Assembly (NCBI GenBank): GCA_030674875.1
Contig: JASXSU010000001.1
Coordinates: 1,130,001-1,194,000, forward strand
Direction of reading: 5' to 3'
From: Candidatus Endonucleibacter sp. (ex Gigantidas childressi)
GTDB lineage: Bacteria > Pseudomonadota > Gammaproteobacteria > Pseudomonadales > Endozoicomonadaceae
DNA: 64,000 bases
Below the pieces are notes generated by a model, which worked only from the letters and a program-made list of their open reading frames with translations, did no database searches and had not been told where the DNA came from. This document shows, one piece after another, positions 36,657 to 46,053 of this stretch. A program made the translations under genes and the position numbers. Positions within the stretch are counted from its first letter, which is position 1. Every line of letters begins with the position of its first letter.

Positions 36657-37702
36657 TGCAAAATATCAAAGATATTATTGTAAATGAGGAAACGTCTATT
36701 ATAGATGTGCTCGAAATTATTGATAAAAGTTCAAAACAACTTGTTATCGTTACTGATAAAGATCAAAAATTATTGGGAACGCTAAGTGATGGTGATGTAA
36801 GGCGAGCTTTGTTGAGAAATGTATCTTTAACTGAGTCTATTAAGAATATTTATTTCAAAACACCTACCATTGCCAATGTAAATGATTCAAAAGGTCATCT
36901 TATAAATATTTGTACAGTGAAAAAAATTCATCAAATCCCAATCGTAGATAATGATGGAAATCTTGTTGGGCTGGAGGTTTTAGATGAATTGATCAGTAAA
37001 AAAACCAAAAAAAACAAAGTTGTTTTGATGGTTGGAGGACTAGGTACAAGACTTAAACCTCTTACTGAAACAACACCAAAGCCGATGCTGCACGTAGGAT
37101 GTAAACCTCTACTGCAAACTATTGTAGAAAAGTTTGCTGACGATGGCTTTACCAATATTGTGATGTGTGTCAACTATAAATCAGATGTTATTAGAGATTA
37201 CTTTGGTGATGGTAGTAGATTTGGTGTAAATATTGAATATATTCAGGAAGAGCAAAGAATGGGGACAGCAGGTGCGCTTGGTTTATTGAAAGAAAAACCG
37301 ACTGAACCATTTTTTGTTATGAATGGTGACTTGCTTACCAACGTAAATTTCGAGCAATTTCTGGAATATCACATAGAAAATTATTCTCTGGCTACGATGT
37401 GTGTTAGAGAGTATGATTTGCAAGTTCCGTATGGTGTTGTAAATGTTACCGATGGTAAAGTTACATCAATTAAAGAGAAGCCAACTCATAGTTTTTTCGT
37501 AAGTGCTGGCATTTATATACTTGACCCACAATGTATAGATTTTATCGCACAAGGTGAGTTTTATGATATGCCTACGTTGTTTGAAAAACTTATTAGTTCA
37601 AATAAAAATGTAATACCTTTTCTTTTGCGAGAATATTGGCTTGATATTGGAGAGATGGATGAGTATAAAAAAGCAAATAGTGAGTATCACAAGGTGTTTT
37701 AA
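36656..37702 (+). CDS. CBS-domain sugar nucleotidyltransferase (PtmE-like)
   Basis: 348 residues: two CBS motifs (about residues 1-115) followed by a nucleotidyltransferase (MVGGLGTRLKPLTETTPKPM at about 123-142, then MNGDLLTN). Proteins of this layout, such as Campylobacter PtmE, make GDP-glucosamine derivatives for legionaminic acid synthesis. Start and previous stop share a base (TAATG). The context fits provision of the GDP-sugar entering the pathway, which is inference. Confidence 0.82.
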   Translation: MQNIKDIIVNEETSIIDVLEIIDKSSKQLVIVTDKDQKLLGTLSDGDVRRALLRNVSLTESIKNIYFKTPTIANVNDSKGHLINICTVKKIHQIPIVDNDGNLVGLEVLDELISKKTKKNKVVLMVGGLGTRLKPLTETTPKPMLHVGCKPLLQTIVEKFADDGFTNIVMCVNYKSDVIRDYFGDGSRFGVNIEYIQEEQRMGTAGALGLLKEKPTEPFFVMNGDLLTNVNFEQFLEYHIENYSLATMCVREYDLQVPYGVVNVTDGKVTSIKEKPTHSFFVSAGIYILDPQCIDFIAQGEFYDMPTLFEKLISSNKNVIPFLLREYWLDIGEMDEYKKANSEYHKVF

Positions 37703-38614
37703 TTGAATATTTTAATTATAGGATATGGATCTATTGGGAAGAGACACTTTAAAATATTAAGCATTGCGTGCAATGTAAATAAAATAGATTTAGTTACAAA
37801 ACAAACTGTTGATGATGTTTTGACCTATAAAAATATAAAGCAAGTTCCAGATCTGGAAATATACGATTATTTTGTTATAGCAAGTGAGACCATTAAACAT
37901 TTTGATCAATTGAAATATATATGTTCTAAAGTAAACAATAAAAAAATTCTAGTGGAGAAACCATTGTATGATAAGAGCAATGAAAAACTAGAATGTAATA
38001 ATCTTATATTTACTGCATATAATTTAAGATTTCATCCTGTTATCACAAAGTTAAAAGAGCTGCTTAATAAAGAAGAAGTCTACTATGCAAATATAATTTG
38101 TGGTCAATATTTGCCTACATGGCGACCAAACCAAGATTATACAAAATCATATAGTGCCGACTTAAGCAAAGGTGGTGGTGTATTAAGAGACCTTAGTCAT
38201 GAGCTGGATTATATTAACTGGTTATTTGGAGATATTGATAAGATGGACTCTATCAATACAAAAATAAGTGACCTTGAGATCAATTCAGATGACATTTTCA
38301 CAGCAGTTGCCATTACTAATCATAAATCTATCATTAACTTAACAGTGGATTATATTAGTAAAACACCAATGCGTAGACTAATAATACATACAAAAAATAG
38401 TACGATAGAGGCTGATATGATAAAAAATATTATCCATATTTATGATAAAAGTTCTAATGTAGAAGTTGTTGAAATGAAACCAATAGATAGAAACTATACA
38501 TATACAAAAATGCATCAATCTATATTGGATGATAACATAAAAACAATCTGTAGTTTTCAAGAAGGTGAAAAAGTAGTTGAAATTATAGATAATATAGAAT
38601 TTAAGGAGTTATAA
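37703..38614 (+). CDS. Gfo/Idh/MocA-family oxidoreductase
   Basis: 303 residues. The Rossmann motif GYGSIGKRH is at the N-terminus, followed by EKPL, the substrate-side Lys motif. The start is TTG directly after the previous stop. The family reduces or oxidises sugar nucleotides. Its place between the PtmE-like and CMP-transferase genes suggests a step in the nonulosonate pathway; substrate unknown. Confidence 0.78.
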   Translation: MNILIIGYGSIGKRHFKILSIACNVNKIDLVTKQTVDDVLTYKNIKQVPDLEIYDYFVIASETIKHFDQLKYICSKVNNKKILVEKPLYDKSNEKLECNNLIFTAYNLRFHPVITKLKELLNKEEVYYANIICGQYLPTWRPNQDYTKSYSADLSKGGGVLRDLSHELDYINWLFGDIDKMDSINTKISDLEINSDDIFTAVAITNHKSIINLTVDYISKTPMRRLIIHTKNSTIEADMIKNIIHIYDKSSNVEVVEMKPIDRNYTYTKMHQSILDDNIKTICSFQEGEKVVEIIDNIEFKEL

Positions 38615-39325
38615 ATGAAAACTTTTAAAGTTTTATGCACAATTTGTGCAAGAGGCGGTTCTAAGGGTGTTAAAAATAAAAACATTAAATCCATCAATGG
38701 AAAGCCTTTAATTGCATACACAGTAGAGCAAGCGAAATCTAGTGGATTGTTTAAACACATTGTCATTAGTACAGATTCAGATGATATCGCAACTATTGCA
38801 AAACAGTATGGAGCAGAAGTTTTTTTTCGAAGGTCTATTGAAATGGCAAATGATACTGCTGGCAAACTGGATGTAATAAAAGATGCATTTTCAAGAAGTG
38901 AAAAGCATTATTGTGAGAAATATGACTATCTAATAGATTTAGATGCCACTGCTCCACTAAGGGAAGTTGAAGATATTGTTAAATCATTTAATCAGTTTTT
39001 AAATAATAATAATGATAATCTTATCACTGCTATGCCTGGGAGAAGAAGTCCTTATTTTAATTTAGTAGAGGTTGATACACAAGGAAAAGTGAATCTGTCA
39101 AAAACTATTGATAGTTTGATTGTCAGAAGACAAGATGCACCTAAAAGTTATGATATGAATGCTTCTATTTATATATGGAAAAGAGATATTATTTTAAACT
39201 CGAATACACTATTTTTAGAAAAAACAGGTTTGTATGTAATGCCAGAAGAAAGATCAATCGACATTGATACCGAGCTAGATTATAAATTTGTTGAATTCAT
39301 AATGAAGGAAAATAATGCTAAATAA
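38615..39325 (+). CDS. neuA: CMP-nonulosonate cytidylyltransferase (NeuA/LegF family)
   Basis: 236 residues. The family start CTICARGGSKGVKNKNIKSI and the blocks IVISTDSDDIA and LIDLDATAPLRE are clear. It activates the nonulosonic acid with CTP for transfer by a glycosyltransferase. Overlaps the next gene by 11 bases. Confidence 0.9.
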   Translation: MKTFKVLCTICARGGSKGVKNKNIKSINGKPLIAYTVEQAKSSGLFKHIVISTDSDDIATIAKQYGAEVFFRRSIEMANDTAGKLDVIKDAFSRSEKHYCEKYDYLIDLDATAPLREVEDIVKSFNQFLNNNNDNLITAMPGRRSPYFNLVEVDTQGKVNLSKTIDSLIVRRQDAPKSYDMNASIYIWKRDIILNSNTLFLEKTGLYVMPEERSIDIDTELDYKFVEFIMKENNAK

Positions 39326-40085
39326 TCAAGTTGTTGTAATTACTGGTGGAGCAGGTCTTATTGGTCAAGAATTTGTAAAAGCTATAGTTGAGAAAGGTGG
39401 CATTGCTGTCATTGCAGATATTAATGAGGAGCTTGGAGAGCAAGTTAAAAATGATATTTCGAAAGAGTTGAACACAAAGAATATTGACTTTATAAAACTG
39501 AATATAACATCGAAAGACTCTTTGCAATATTGCATCCAATATCTAGACAATAAGTATAATAAAATTGATGCTCTTGTTAACAATGCTTATCCTAGGAATG
39601 AAAACTATGCCAACCATTTTTTTGATGTTGAATATAAAGACTTTGTTGAAAACGTAGGCTTGAATCTAGGAGGTTATTTTATAACTTCGCAACAGTTTGC
39701 AAAATTCTTTCAAACCCAAGGTTATGGGAATATCATAAATATATCTTCTATTTATGGAGTTGTTGCTCCTAAATTTGAAATTTATGAAGACACACAAATG
39801 ACCACACCTGTAGAGTATGCAGCTATTAAATCAGGTTTAATTCATCTTACAAAATATATGGCGAAATATTTTAAAGGTATGAATATTAAAGTAAATGCTC
39901 TTAGTCCTGGAGGGGTGTATAATACTCAGCCCAAACAGTTTTTAAAGCAATATAAAAATGAGTGTCTCAATAAAGGAATGCTAGATAAAGATGATTTAAA
40001 AGGAACTTTAGTGTATTTACTCAGTGATATGAGTAAATATGTTAATGGGCAAAATATAATTATTGACGATGGTTTTACAATATGA
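39315..40085 (+). CDS. Short-chain dehydrogenase/reductase (PtmA-like)
   Basis: 256 residues, classical SDR: TGGAGLIGQ cofactor site, NNAYPRN, the catalytic Ser in ISSIYG and Tyr/Lys in YAAIKSG. Similar genes (ptmA) accompany CMP-legionaminate synthesis in Campylobacter, with no settled reaction. Coupled to neuA by an 11-base overlap. Confidence 0.82.
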   Translation: MLNNQVVVITGGAGLIGQEFVKAIVEKGGIAVIADINEELGEQVKNDISKELNTKNIDFIKLNITSKDSLQYCIQYLDNKYNKIDALVNNAYPRNENYANHFFDVEYKDFVENVGLNLGGYFITSQQFAKFFQTQGYGNIINISSIYGVVAPKFEIYEDTQMTTPVEYAAIKSGLIHLTKYMAKYFKGMNIKVNALSPGGVYNTQPKQFLKQYKNECLNKGMLDKDDLKGTLVYLLSDMSKYVNGQNIIIDDGFTI

Positions 40086-40107
40086 CAAATAAGATTATAG
40101 GGTAAAA

Positions 40108-41016
40108 GTGAAAGGCATCATACTAGCAGGCGGCAGAGGTACAAGACTTTACCCTATAACCAAGGGCGTATCTAAACAACTACTTCCTATTTATGATAAA
40201 CCAATGATTTATTATCCGTTATCGGTTTTAATGTTAGCTGGTATTAAAGAAGTGCTGATAATTACAACTTCACAGGATTTGTCACGTTTTGAAGACGTTT
40301 TAGGTAATGGAAGTATGCTTGGTATGTCTTTTTCATATATTGTCCAACCTTTCCCTGATGGACTTGCCCAAGCATTTGTTTTAGGTGAAGCCTTTATAGA
40401 AGAAGATAGTGTAGCATTGGTTCTTGGTGACAACATTTACTATGGCCAAGGCTTTACCAGCATACTGCAAAGGGCAGCTTCACAAGAGAGTGGTGCAACT
40501 GTATTTGGATATCAGGTAAAAGATCCTGAGCATTTTGGTGTAATAGAGTTTGATAAAAATAAAAGGGCTATAAGTATTGAAGAAAAACCAGATAAACCAA
40601 AAAGTAACTTTGCTGTAACCGGCCTCTATTTTTACGATAATGATGTAGTGGAAATAGCAAAAAATATAACACCATCACACAGAGGGGAGCGTGAAATAAC
40701 CTCAATCAATGAAGAATATCTTATGCGTGGAACTTTAAATGTAGAACTGCTTGGTCGTGGTTTTGCATGGTTAGATACAGGAACACCTGACAGTTTAATG
40801 AAAGCTGGTCAATTTGTTCAGACAGTTGAACATAGGCAAGGATATAAGGTTGCCTGTATTGAAGAGATAGCATTTAGAAATGGTTGGATCAATAAAGATC
40901 AGTTAATTAATATTGCAATCGTACTTAAAAAATTGATTATGATAAATACCTTCTTGAGATTGCTGAGGAAGAATTATAGAAAAATGCGATTAAGTGAAAA
41001 TAAAATTAACGTATGA
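40108..41016 (+). CDS. rmlA: Glucose-1-phosphate thymidylyltransferase RmlA, frameshifted C-terminus
   Basis: Makes dTDP-glucose. GTG start. [45 protein letters not shown] and [10 protein letters not shown] are intact through the catalytic domain. Near 40927-40935 (a run of six A then TTG) the frame slips: in the alternative frame the bases read [13 protein letters not shown] and stop at 40977-40979, the normal RmlA ending. The annotated frame instead adds about 35 unrelated residues to 41016. The catalytic core should fold, but the last helix is altered. A sequencing error is the alternative. Confidence 0.88.
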   Translation: MKGIILAGGRGTRLYPITKGVSKQLLPIYDKPMIYYPLSVLMLAGIKEVLIITTSQDLSRFEDVLGNGSMLGMSFSYIVQPFPDGLAQAFVLGEAFIEEDSVALVLGDNIYYGQGFTSILQRAASQESGATVFGYQVKDPEHFGVIEFDKNKRAISIEEKPDKPKSNFAVTGLYFYDNDVVEIAKNITPSHRGEREITSINEEYLMRGTLNVELLGRGFAWLDTGTPDSLMKAGQFVQTVEHRQGYKVACIEEIAFRNGWINKDQLINIAIVLKKLIMINTFLRLLRKNYRKMRLSENKINV

Positions 41017-41222
41017 AAAATAAATTAATATCTTTATCTGAACATGCAAAACTTTATCTTTTTGGAAGTAGGGTTGATGCGAGTAAAATAGGTGGGGGTA
41101 TTGATCTGCTGATTGTAAGTGATACGCTTAGTAAAAAATATATATGTGAACTTAGTATTGAATTCTGCAAGCATTTTGGAGAAGAAAAAATAGGTATTAT
41201 CCTAAACAATGGTAAATGTTAA
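41013..41222 (+). pseudogene. MNT-type nucleotidyltransferase (antitoxin-like) fragment
   Basis: 69 codons. LFGSRVDASKIGGGIDLLIV is the GSR...D.D motif of minimal nucleotidyltransferases, with Gly-Gly-Gly before IDL. It is shorter than the usual 95-110 residues and is followed by a HEPN-like relic, so it is the antitoxin half of an MNT/HEPN module. Confidence 0.65.
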
Positions 41223-41259
41223 GATCCTTTGTAAATTTAATTTTCAATGATGTGATTTT

Positions 41260-41724
41260 ATTAGGATACGAAAAAAGCTTTTAGTTGATAAGGTTTTACT
41301 TGAAAAACAATTAACTTGGATAGAAAACTATTTTAATAACCGTGCTAAAATAGGGATTAACCAAGAATACAATGTGGATGAGTTTGGTAGATTCTAAACT
41401 GTATCAAGTAGATCAAGTAGATCAAGTAGATCAAGTAGATCAATTGGTTTTCTAGTTAGAAAGATTTTTAGAACTTTAGATTAATATGAGTTTGAAAATC
41501 AGGATGCACTTATTGATGTTGTTAATAATGCCCACAAAAGAGGCTTATTGAAAGACATAGATGGATTAGGTATTATGAAAGATGTAAGAAATACTATAGC
41601 TCATGTATATATTGAAGATAATTTGACAGGTGTTTTTTCTGAAGTTTTATTTTATACAGTAAAGCTCATAACAATTATTGAAACAACATTGAAATATATG
41701 ATAAAAGAACTCAATGAAAAGTAA
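41260..41724 (+). pseudogene. HEPN-type toxin relic
   Basis: Readable pieces are RKKLLVDKVLLEKQLTWIEN, then a frame change at a 9-bp tandem repeat, then DIDGLGIMKDVRNTIAHVYI and KLITIIETTLKYMIKEL. RNTIAH fits the Rx4-6H catalytic motif of HEPN ribonucleases. A stop at about 41396 breaks the gene. Paired with the MNT fragment upstream. Confidence 0.65.
41402..41446 (+). repeat. 9-bp tandem repeat in the HEPN relic
   Basis: GATCAAGTA is repeated head to tail four times with partial units at each end. Being a multiple of three it does not shift the frame itself, but a frame break lies just before it. Confidence 0.8.
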
Positions 41725-42752
41725 TGAAGAAATCCATTTTAGTTACAGGGTGTGCAGGTTTTATAGGCTCTAATTTTGCACCTTATTTTTTAGAAAAATA
41801 CCCAGAGTACAATGTAATAAATCTTGATTTACTTACTTATGCAGGTGATTTAGAAAATTTAAAAGAGTGTGTAGGCAATCCAAGATATAAATTTATCAAA
41901 GGTGATATCTGTAATAGAGAACTAGTAGAGTTTATATTTGCAGAGTATAGCGTCCAAGGAGTGATTAATTTTGCAGCAGAATCTCATGTAGATAATTCCA
42001 TAATAAATCCTGGTGTGTTTGTAGAGACAAATATAAATGGAACTTTTACTCTTATAGATGTAGCCTATAAATACTGGATGGATAAACCATTTACTTCTAA
42101 AGCTGGGCATAAATGGTGTAGATTTCATCACATCTCTACGGATGAAGTTTATGGCACTTTAAATGATACTGACTTCTTCACAGAAGAGACTCCGTATGCA
42201 CCAAATTCTCCTTATTCGGCCTCCAAAGCATCTAGTGATATGATAGTAAGATCTTACCAAGAGACCTATGGTATGAATACTGTAATAACTAACTGTTCTA
42301 ATAACTACGGTCCAAAACAGCATGATGAAAAACTTATCCCAACCATTATCAGAAAAGCATTGGCTGGAGAAAAAATCCCTATATATGGTAATGGTAAAAA
42401 TATTAGAGATTGGCTCTATGTTCTTGACCATTGTAAAGCTGTAGACAGGGTTTATCATACTGGAAAAGAGGCAAATGTATATAATATAGGTGGAAGAGAT
42501 GAGAGAACAAACCTTCAAGTAGTGGACTCTATATGTGCTATCTTAGATAAAAAGGTACCACCACAGAGTAACTTAAAACTGACGAGTTATAAAAATTTAA
42601 TTACTTTTGTAGCGGACCGTGCAGGTCATGATAAACGCTATGCAATAGATGCGACAAAATTAGAAAATGAACTTGGCTGGAAAGCAGATGAAAATTTTGA
42701 TTCTGGAATTGTTAAAACTATTGAGTATTACTTAAATAAATATGGAAGTTGA
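41724..42752 (+). CDS. rmlB: dTDP-glucose 4,6-dehydratase
   Basis: 342 residues. Converts dTDP-glucose to dTDP-4-keto-6-deoxyglucose. TGCAGFIGSNF (NAD site), ESHVDNSI, HISTDEVYG (active-site Asp-Glu) and YSASKA (Tyr/Lys) are all present, as are NNYGP and GNGKNIRDWLYV. It follows the toxin-antitoxin relic that separates it from rmlA. With the WecE-type aminotransferase at 48.7 kb it would give dTDP-4-amino-4,6-dideoxygalactose. Confidence 0.94.
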   Translation: MKKSILVTGCAGFIGSNFAPYFLEKYPEYNVINLDLLTYAGDLENLKECVGNPRYKFIKGDICNRELVEFIFAEYSVQGVINFAAESHVDNSIINPGVFVETNINGTFTLIDVAYKYWMDKPFTSKAGHKWCRFHHISTDEVYGTLNDTDFFTEETPYAPNSPYSASKASSDMIVRSYQETYGMNTVITNCSNNYGPKQHDEKLIPTIIRKALAGEKIPIYGNGKNIRDWLYVLDHCKAVDRVYHTGKEANVYNIGGRDERTNLQVVDSICAILDKKVPPQSNLKLTSYKNLITFVADRAGHDKRYAIDATKLENELGWKADENFDSGIVKTIEYYLNKYGS

Positions 42753-42756
42753 CTAC

Positions 42757-43689
42757 ATGAAACTATCTATAGTAACAACTCTTTACCAATCTTCGCTTTA
42801 TATAAATGAATTTTATAGTCGCATTACAAAAGAAGCTAAAAAGATTACTAATAAATATGAGATAATCTTTGTAGATGATGGAAGCCCTGACGATAGTTTA
42901 CAAAAAGCAATATCTCTCTATGAAAAAGATAAAAAAATAAAAGTCATTGAGCTTTCACGAAATTTTGGACATCATAAAGCTATTATGACAGGGCTTTCAC
43001 ATGCTAAAGGTGATTTTGTATTTCTTATAGATGTTGATTTGGAAGAGGAGCCTGAATTATTGGGTGAGTTTTGGGGAGAGTTGCACAAAGAAGAAAGTTT
43101 AGATGTTGTTTATGGTATACAGGAAAGCAGAAAAGGTAATTGGTTTGAACGATGGAGTGGTGATATATTTTATAAGTCTTTTAATAAGATAAGTTATGTT
43201 ACACTGCCTAGAAATCTTATCACATGCAGGCTTACTACAAAAGAATATAATCAGGCATTAATATCACATAAAGAAAGAGAGGTTTTTTTAGCTGGATTAT
43301 GGGTAATAAGTGGGTTTAATCAAAAAGAAATTGTTGTTAAGAAGTATTCTCATAGTGAAACTACATATAGCTTCAGACATAAATTATCACTACTTTTCTA
43401 TGCACTAACATCATTTTCAATTTTTCCACTAAAAGTTATTTTTTATACTGGGTCGATGATTTGTTTTATATCTTTCTTGTATATATTATTTATCATTTTA
43501 AGGAAATTGATATTTGATGTTTCATTAGAAGGTTGGGTGTCTTTAATTGTATCTATATGGTTTTTAGGAGGGCTCATATTGTTCTCTATAGGTGTTATTG
43601 GTATTTATATATCTAAAATATTCACAGAAACAAAACAAAGACCATATACAGTAATAAGAAAAAAATATGAGAGTATAGCTAATGAATGA
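42757..43689 (+). CDS. Glycosyltransferase family 2 (GtrB/DPM-like) with two C-terminal membrane helices
   Basis: About 310 residues from ATG 42757, which has GGAAG eight bases upstream; an ATG at 42742 is in frame but less well placed. GT2 motifs: SIVTTLYQSS, VDDGSPDDS, FGHHKAIMTGL, FLIDVDLEE (DxD-like). Two hydrophobic segments follow (about residues 228-300). Such enzymes usually load a sugar onto undecaprenyl phosphate. Overlaps the next gene by 8 bases. Confidence 0.85.
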   Translation: MKLSIVTTLYQSSLYINEFYSRITKEAKKITNKYEIIFVDDGSPDDSLQKAISLYEKDKKIKVIELSRNFGHHKAIMTGLSHAKGDFVFLIDVDLEEEPELLGEFWGELHKEESLDVVYGIQESRKGNWFERWSGDIFYKSFNKISYVTLPRNLITCRLTTKEYNQALISHKEREVFLAGLWVISGFNQKEIVVKKYSHSETTYSFRHKLSLLFYALTSFSIFPLKVIFYTGSMICFISFLYILFIILRKLIFDVSLEGWVSLIVSIWFLGGLILFSIGVIGIYISKIFTETKQRPYTVIRKKYESIANE

Positions 43690-44296
43690 AATATATAAAA
43701 ATATAGATGATTACTACACAAGTAAAATACAAACACATGGGGCTACTCCTCAAGGTGTAGATTGGAATGGTGATGCAGGTCAATTTGTCAGATTTAAGCA
43801 GCTATCTAAAATAATTAATAAAGATAATTTTTCAATTAATGATATAGGTTGTGGCTATGGGAAGTACTTTGAGTTTTTGAAGCAGAATTTTAAACAGTAC
43901 TCTTATTATGGTTATGATTTATCTAAAGAAATGATACTTAACTCTAAAAAGAATTATCCTAATGTTAGTTTTGAAGTTGTTACAGAATTAGAAACTATTA
44001 TGCAGCAGGATTTTAGTGTAGCTAGTGGAATATTTAGTGTGAAAATGCAGCATAATGAAGCTGAATGGTTATCATATATTCTAGAAACATTAGAGATACT
44101 AAATGCAAAATCTAAAAAAGGATTTTCATTTAATATGCTTACAAAATATTCAGATAAAGAGTTTATGAGGAGTGATCTATATTATGCCGATCCATTATTT
44201 GCATTTGATTATTGTAAAAGAAATTTTTCAAAAAATGTGAGTTTGATTCATGATTATGAATTGTACGAATTTACTATTTTAATAAGAAAGGAGTAG
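43682..44296 (+). CDS. SAM-dependent methyltransferase
   Basis: 204 residues. The class I motif NDIGCGYGKYFEFL is near residues 57-70, and YYGYDLSKEMI is motif II. No family-specific substrate signature seen. Its place among sugar genes suggests sugar O- or N-methylation. Confidence 0.75.
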   Translation: MNEIYKNIDDYYTSKIQTHGATPQGVDWNGDAGQFVRFKQLSKIINKDNFSINDIGCGYGKYFEFLKQNFKQYSYYGYDLSKEMILNSKKNYPNVSFEVVTELETIMQQDFSVASGIFSVKMQHNEAEWLSYILETLEILNAKSKKGFSFNMLTKYSDKEFMRSDLYYADPLFAFDYCKRNFSKNVSLIHDYELYEFTILIRKE

Positions 44297-44298
44297 CA

Positions 44299-44961
44299 AT
44301 GGAAAAGGTGATTGTATTTGGATTAGGTGATATTTCTCAGATTGCAAAGTTTTATTTATCACACGATGAGAATTATGAAGTTGTTGCATTTACGATTGAT
44401 AAAGAATACCTAGAAAAAGGAAGCTTTGAAAATTCGCCTGTAGTAGCTTTTGAAGATATTGATAGTATTTATCCACCATCAGATTTTAAAATGTTTATTC
44501 CATTGAGTTATATAAAAGTTAATAAGCTAAGAGAGCAAAAATTTTTAGAAGCTAAAGGAAAAGGATATAAATTTATATCTTACATAAGTCCAAATGCAAC
44601 AGTTGCTTCAAATAGCACAATAGGAGAAAATTGCTTTGTTTTTGAAGACAACACAATACAGCCATTTGTGACTATAGAAGATAATTGTATTTTATGGAGC
44701 GGTAATCACATAGGCCACCATTCAGTCATAAAAGCAAACTGTTTTATTGCTTCTCATGTTGTTATCTCAGGTGGTGTTGAAATTGGAGAAAATACATTTA
44801 TAGGAGTAAACGCTACTTTAAGAGATCATATTAAAGTTGGTAAATCAAATGTCATAGGTGCAGGATCCTTAATATTGAGTAATACCGAAGATAATAAAGT
44901 ATATATGGAAAAAGCAACCGAAGTATCAAGAGTTCCTAGCAATAGACTGAGGAATTTATAA
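44299..44961 (+). CDS. NeuD-like sugar O/N-acyltransferase (left-handed beta-helix)
   Basis: 220 residues. An N-terminal Rossmann-like PglD/NeuD region (KVIVFGLGDISQIAKFYL) is followed by hexapeptide repeats from about residue 95 (NATVASNSTIGENCFVFED, GHHSVIKANCFIASHVVISG, GGVEIGENTFIGVNA). It likely acetylates a sugar hydroxyl or amine. AAAGGAG precedes the ATG. LegH in legionaminate synthesis belongs to a related group, so it could supply that step. Confidence 0.8.
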   Translation: MEKVIVFGLGDISQIAKFYLSHDENYEVVAFTIDKEYLEKGSFENSPVVAFEDIDSIYPPSDFKMFIPLSYIKVNKLREQKFLEAKGKGYKFISYISPNATVASNSTIGENCFVFEDNTIQPFVTIEDNCILWSGNHIGHHSVIKANCFIASHVVISGGVEIGENTFIGVNATLRDHIKVGKSNVIGAGSLILSNTEDNKVYMEKATEVSRVPSNRLRNL

Positions 44962-44965
44962 ACCT

Positions 44966-45889
44966 ATGAAATGGAAAAAATTAGGTAAAATATTTGAAGT
45001 TAACAAAAATCATAACTGGATGTATTCTTATTCTGCTGTTCCATTTGCTGAAAATATTATAAATGATGTATTTAAAATTTATTTTAGTTCAAGAAATAAA
45101 AATAATGAGTCGTCAATTGGATATATAATTATAGACATAAATCATCCGAATATAATATTAGACATATCTAAAAAAGCGGTATTATCAAAAGGTGACTTAG
45201 GTACTTTTGATGATAGTGGTGCTATGGGAAGTTGCATACTAAATAAAAATAGTAAAAAGTATTTGTATTATATAGGTTGGAATTTAGGGAAAACCGTGCC
45301 ATTTAGAAATGCTATAGGGCTTGCTATAAGTACAGATAAAGGACGGACATATAAAAAACTGTTTGATGGTCCTATATTGGATAGAACAAAAGAAGAACCA
45401 CACTTTACAACAAGCAATTGTACTATAGAAGATAATGGAGTTTATAAAACATGGTATTCATCTTGTACAAAATGGAGCAAGCTATATGATATAGTAACAC
45501 ATCATTATCATATTAAATATGCAACTTCATTGGATGGTATCAATTGGGATAGGAAAAATCAAGTAGCTATAGATTTTAAAGATGAGTTTGAGTATGCTAT
45601 TTCAGTTCCAAGAGTTATTAAAGAATATAACCAATATAAAATGTGGTTTTCTTCGAGAGGAACAAAAGATATATCAACCTACAGAATAAGATATGCAGAA
45701 TCAGACAATGGTATTGATTGGATCAGAAAAGATGATGAAGTTGGTATAGATGTCAGTACAGAGGGGTGGGATAGTGAAATGATTTGCTATCCATTTGTTT
45801 TTGATCATAAAGGTAAAAGATATATGCTTTATAACGGCAATGATTATGGTAAAACTGGATTTGGACTTGCTGTGTTGGAAGAAAAATAA
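44966..45889 (+). CDS. Glycosidase-like beta-propeller protein
   Basis: 307 residues, no signal peptide. Repeated blades with Asp/Gly turns (FDDSGAMGSCILNKN, YKTWYSSCTKW, YKMWFSSRGTKD, YMLYNGNDYGKTGFG) resemble GH43/GH130-like five-blade propellers found in sugar clusters. Cytoplasmic location and a biosynthetic neighbourhood make a phosphorylase or tailoring role as likely as hydrolysis. Catalytic residues cannot be assigned here. Confidence 0.65.
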   Translation: MKWKKLGKIFEVNKNHNWMYSYSAVPFAENIINDVFKIYFSSRNKNNESSIGYIIIDINHPNIILDISKKAVLSKGDLGTFDDSGAMGSCILNKNSKKYLYYIGWNLGKTVPFRNAIGLAISTDKGRTYKKLFDGPILDRTKEEPHFTTSNCTIEDNGVYKTWYSSCTKWSKLYDIVTHHYHIKYATSLDGINWDRKNQVAIDFKDEFEYAISVPRVIKEYNQYKMWFSSRGTKDISTYRIRYAESDNGIDWIRKDDEVGIDVSTEGWDSEMICYPFVFDHKGKRYMLYNGNDYGKTGFGLAVLEEK

Positions 45890-46053
45890 TTGTAGTCATG
45901 ATAATATAGATAAAAGAGATCTTTTATGAGTATCAAAATAATGTCCAAGATGTTATTGATGGGGTTTATATTGCGATGAATATATTCAACAATAATGAAA
46001 AATTACTAAATAACATGATAGATTATAAATCTAAGATTTATTTAAAATAATAA
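45890..46053 (+). pseudogene. Short C-terminal gene remnant
   Basis: One frame reads IKEIFYEYQNNVQDVIDGVY and on to DYKSKIYLK before TAA at 46050-46052, without a start signal. It looks like the tail of a lost gene; family not identified. Confidence 0.35.

Noticed and set aside
41402-41446. CRISPR-like direct repeats
   Set aside because: Units are 9 bp head to tail without spacers; a simple tandem repeat.
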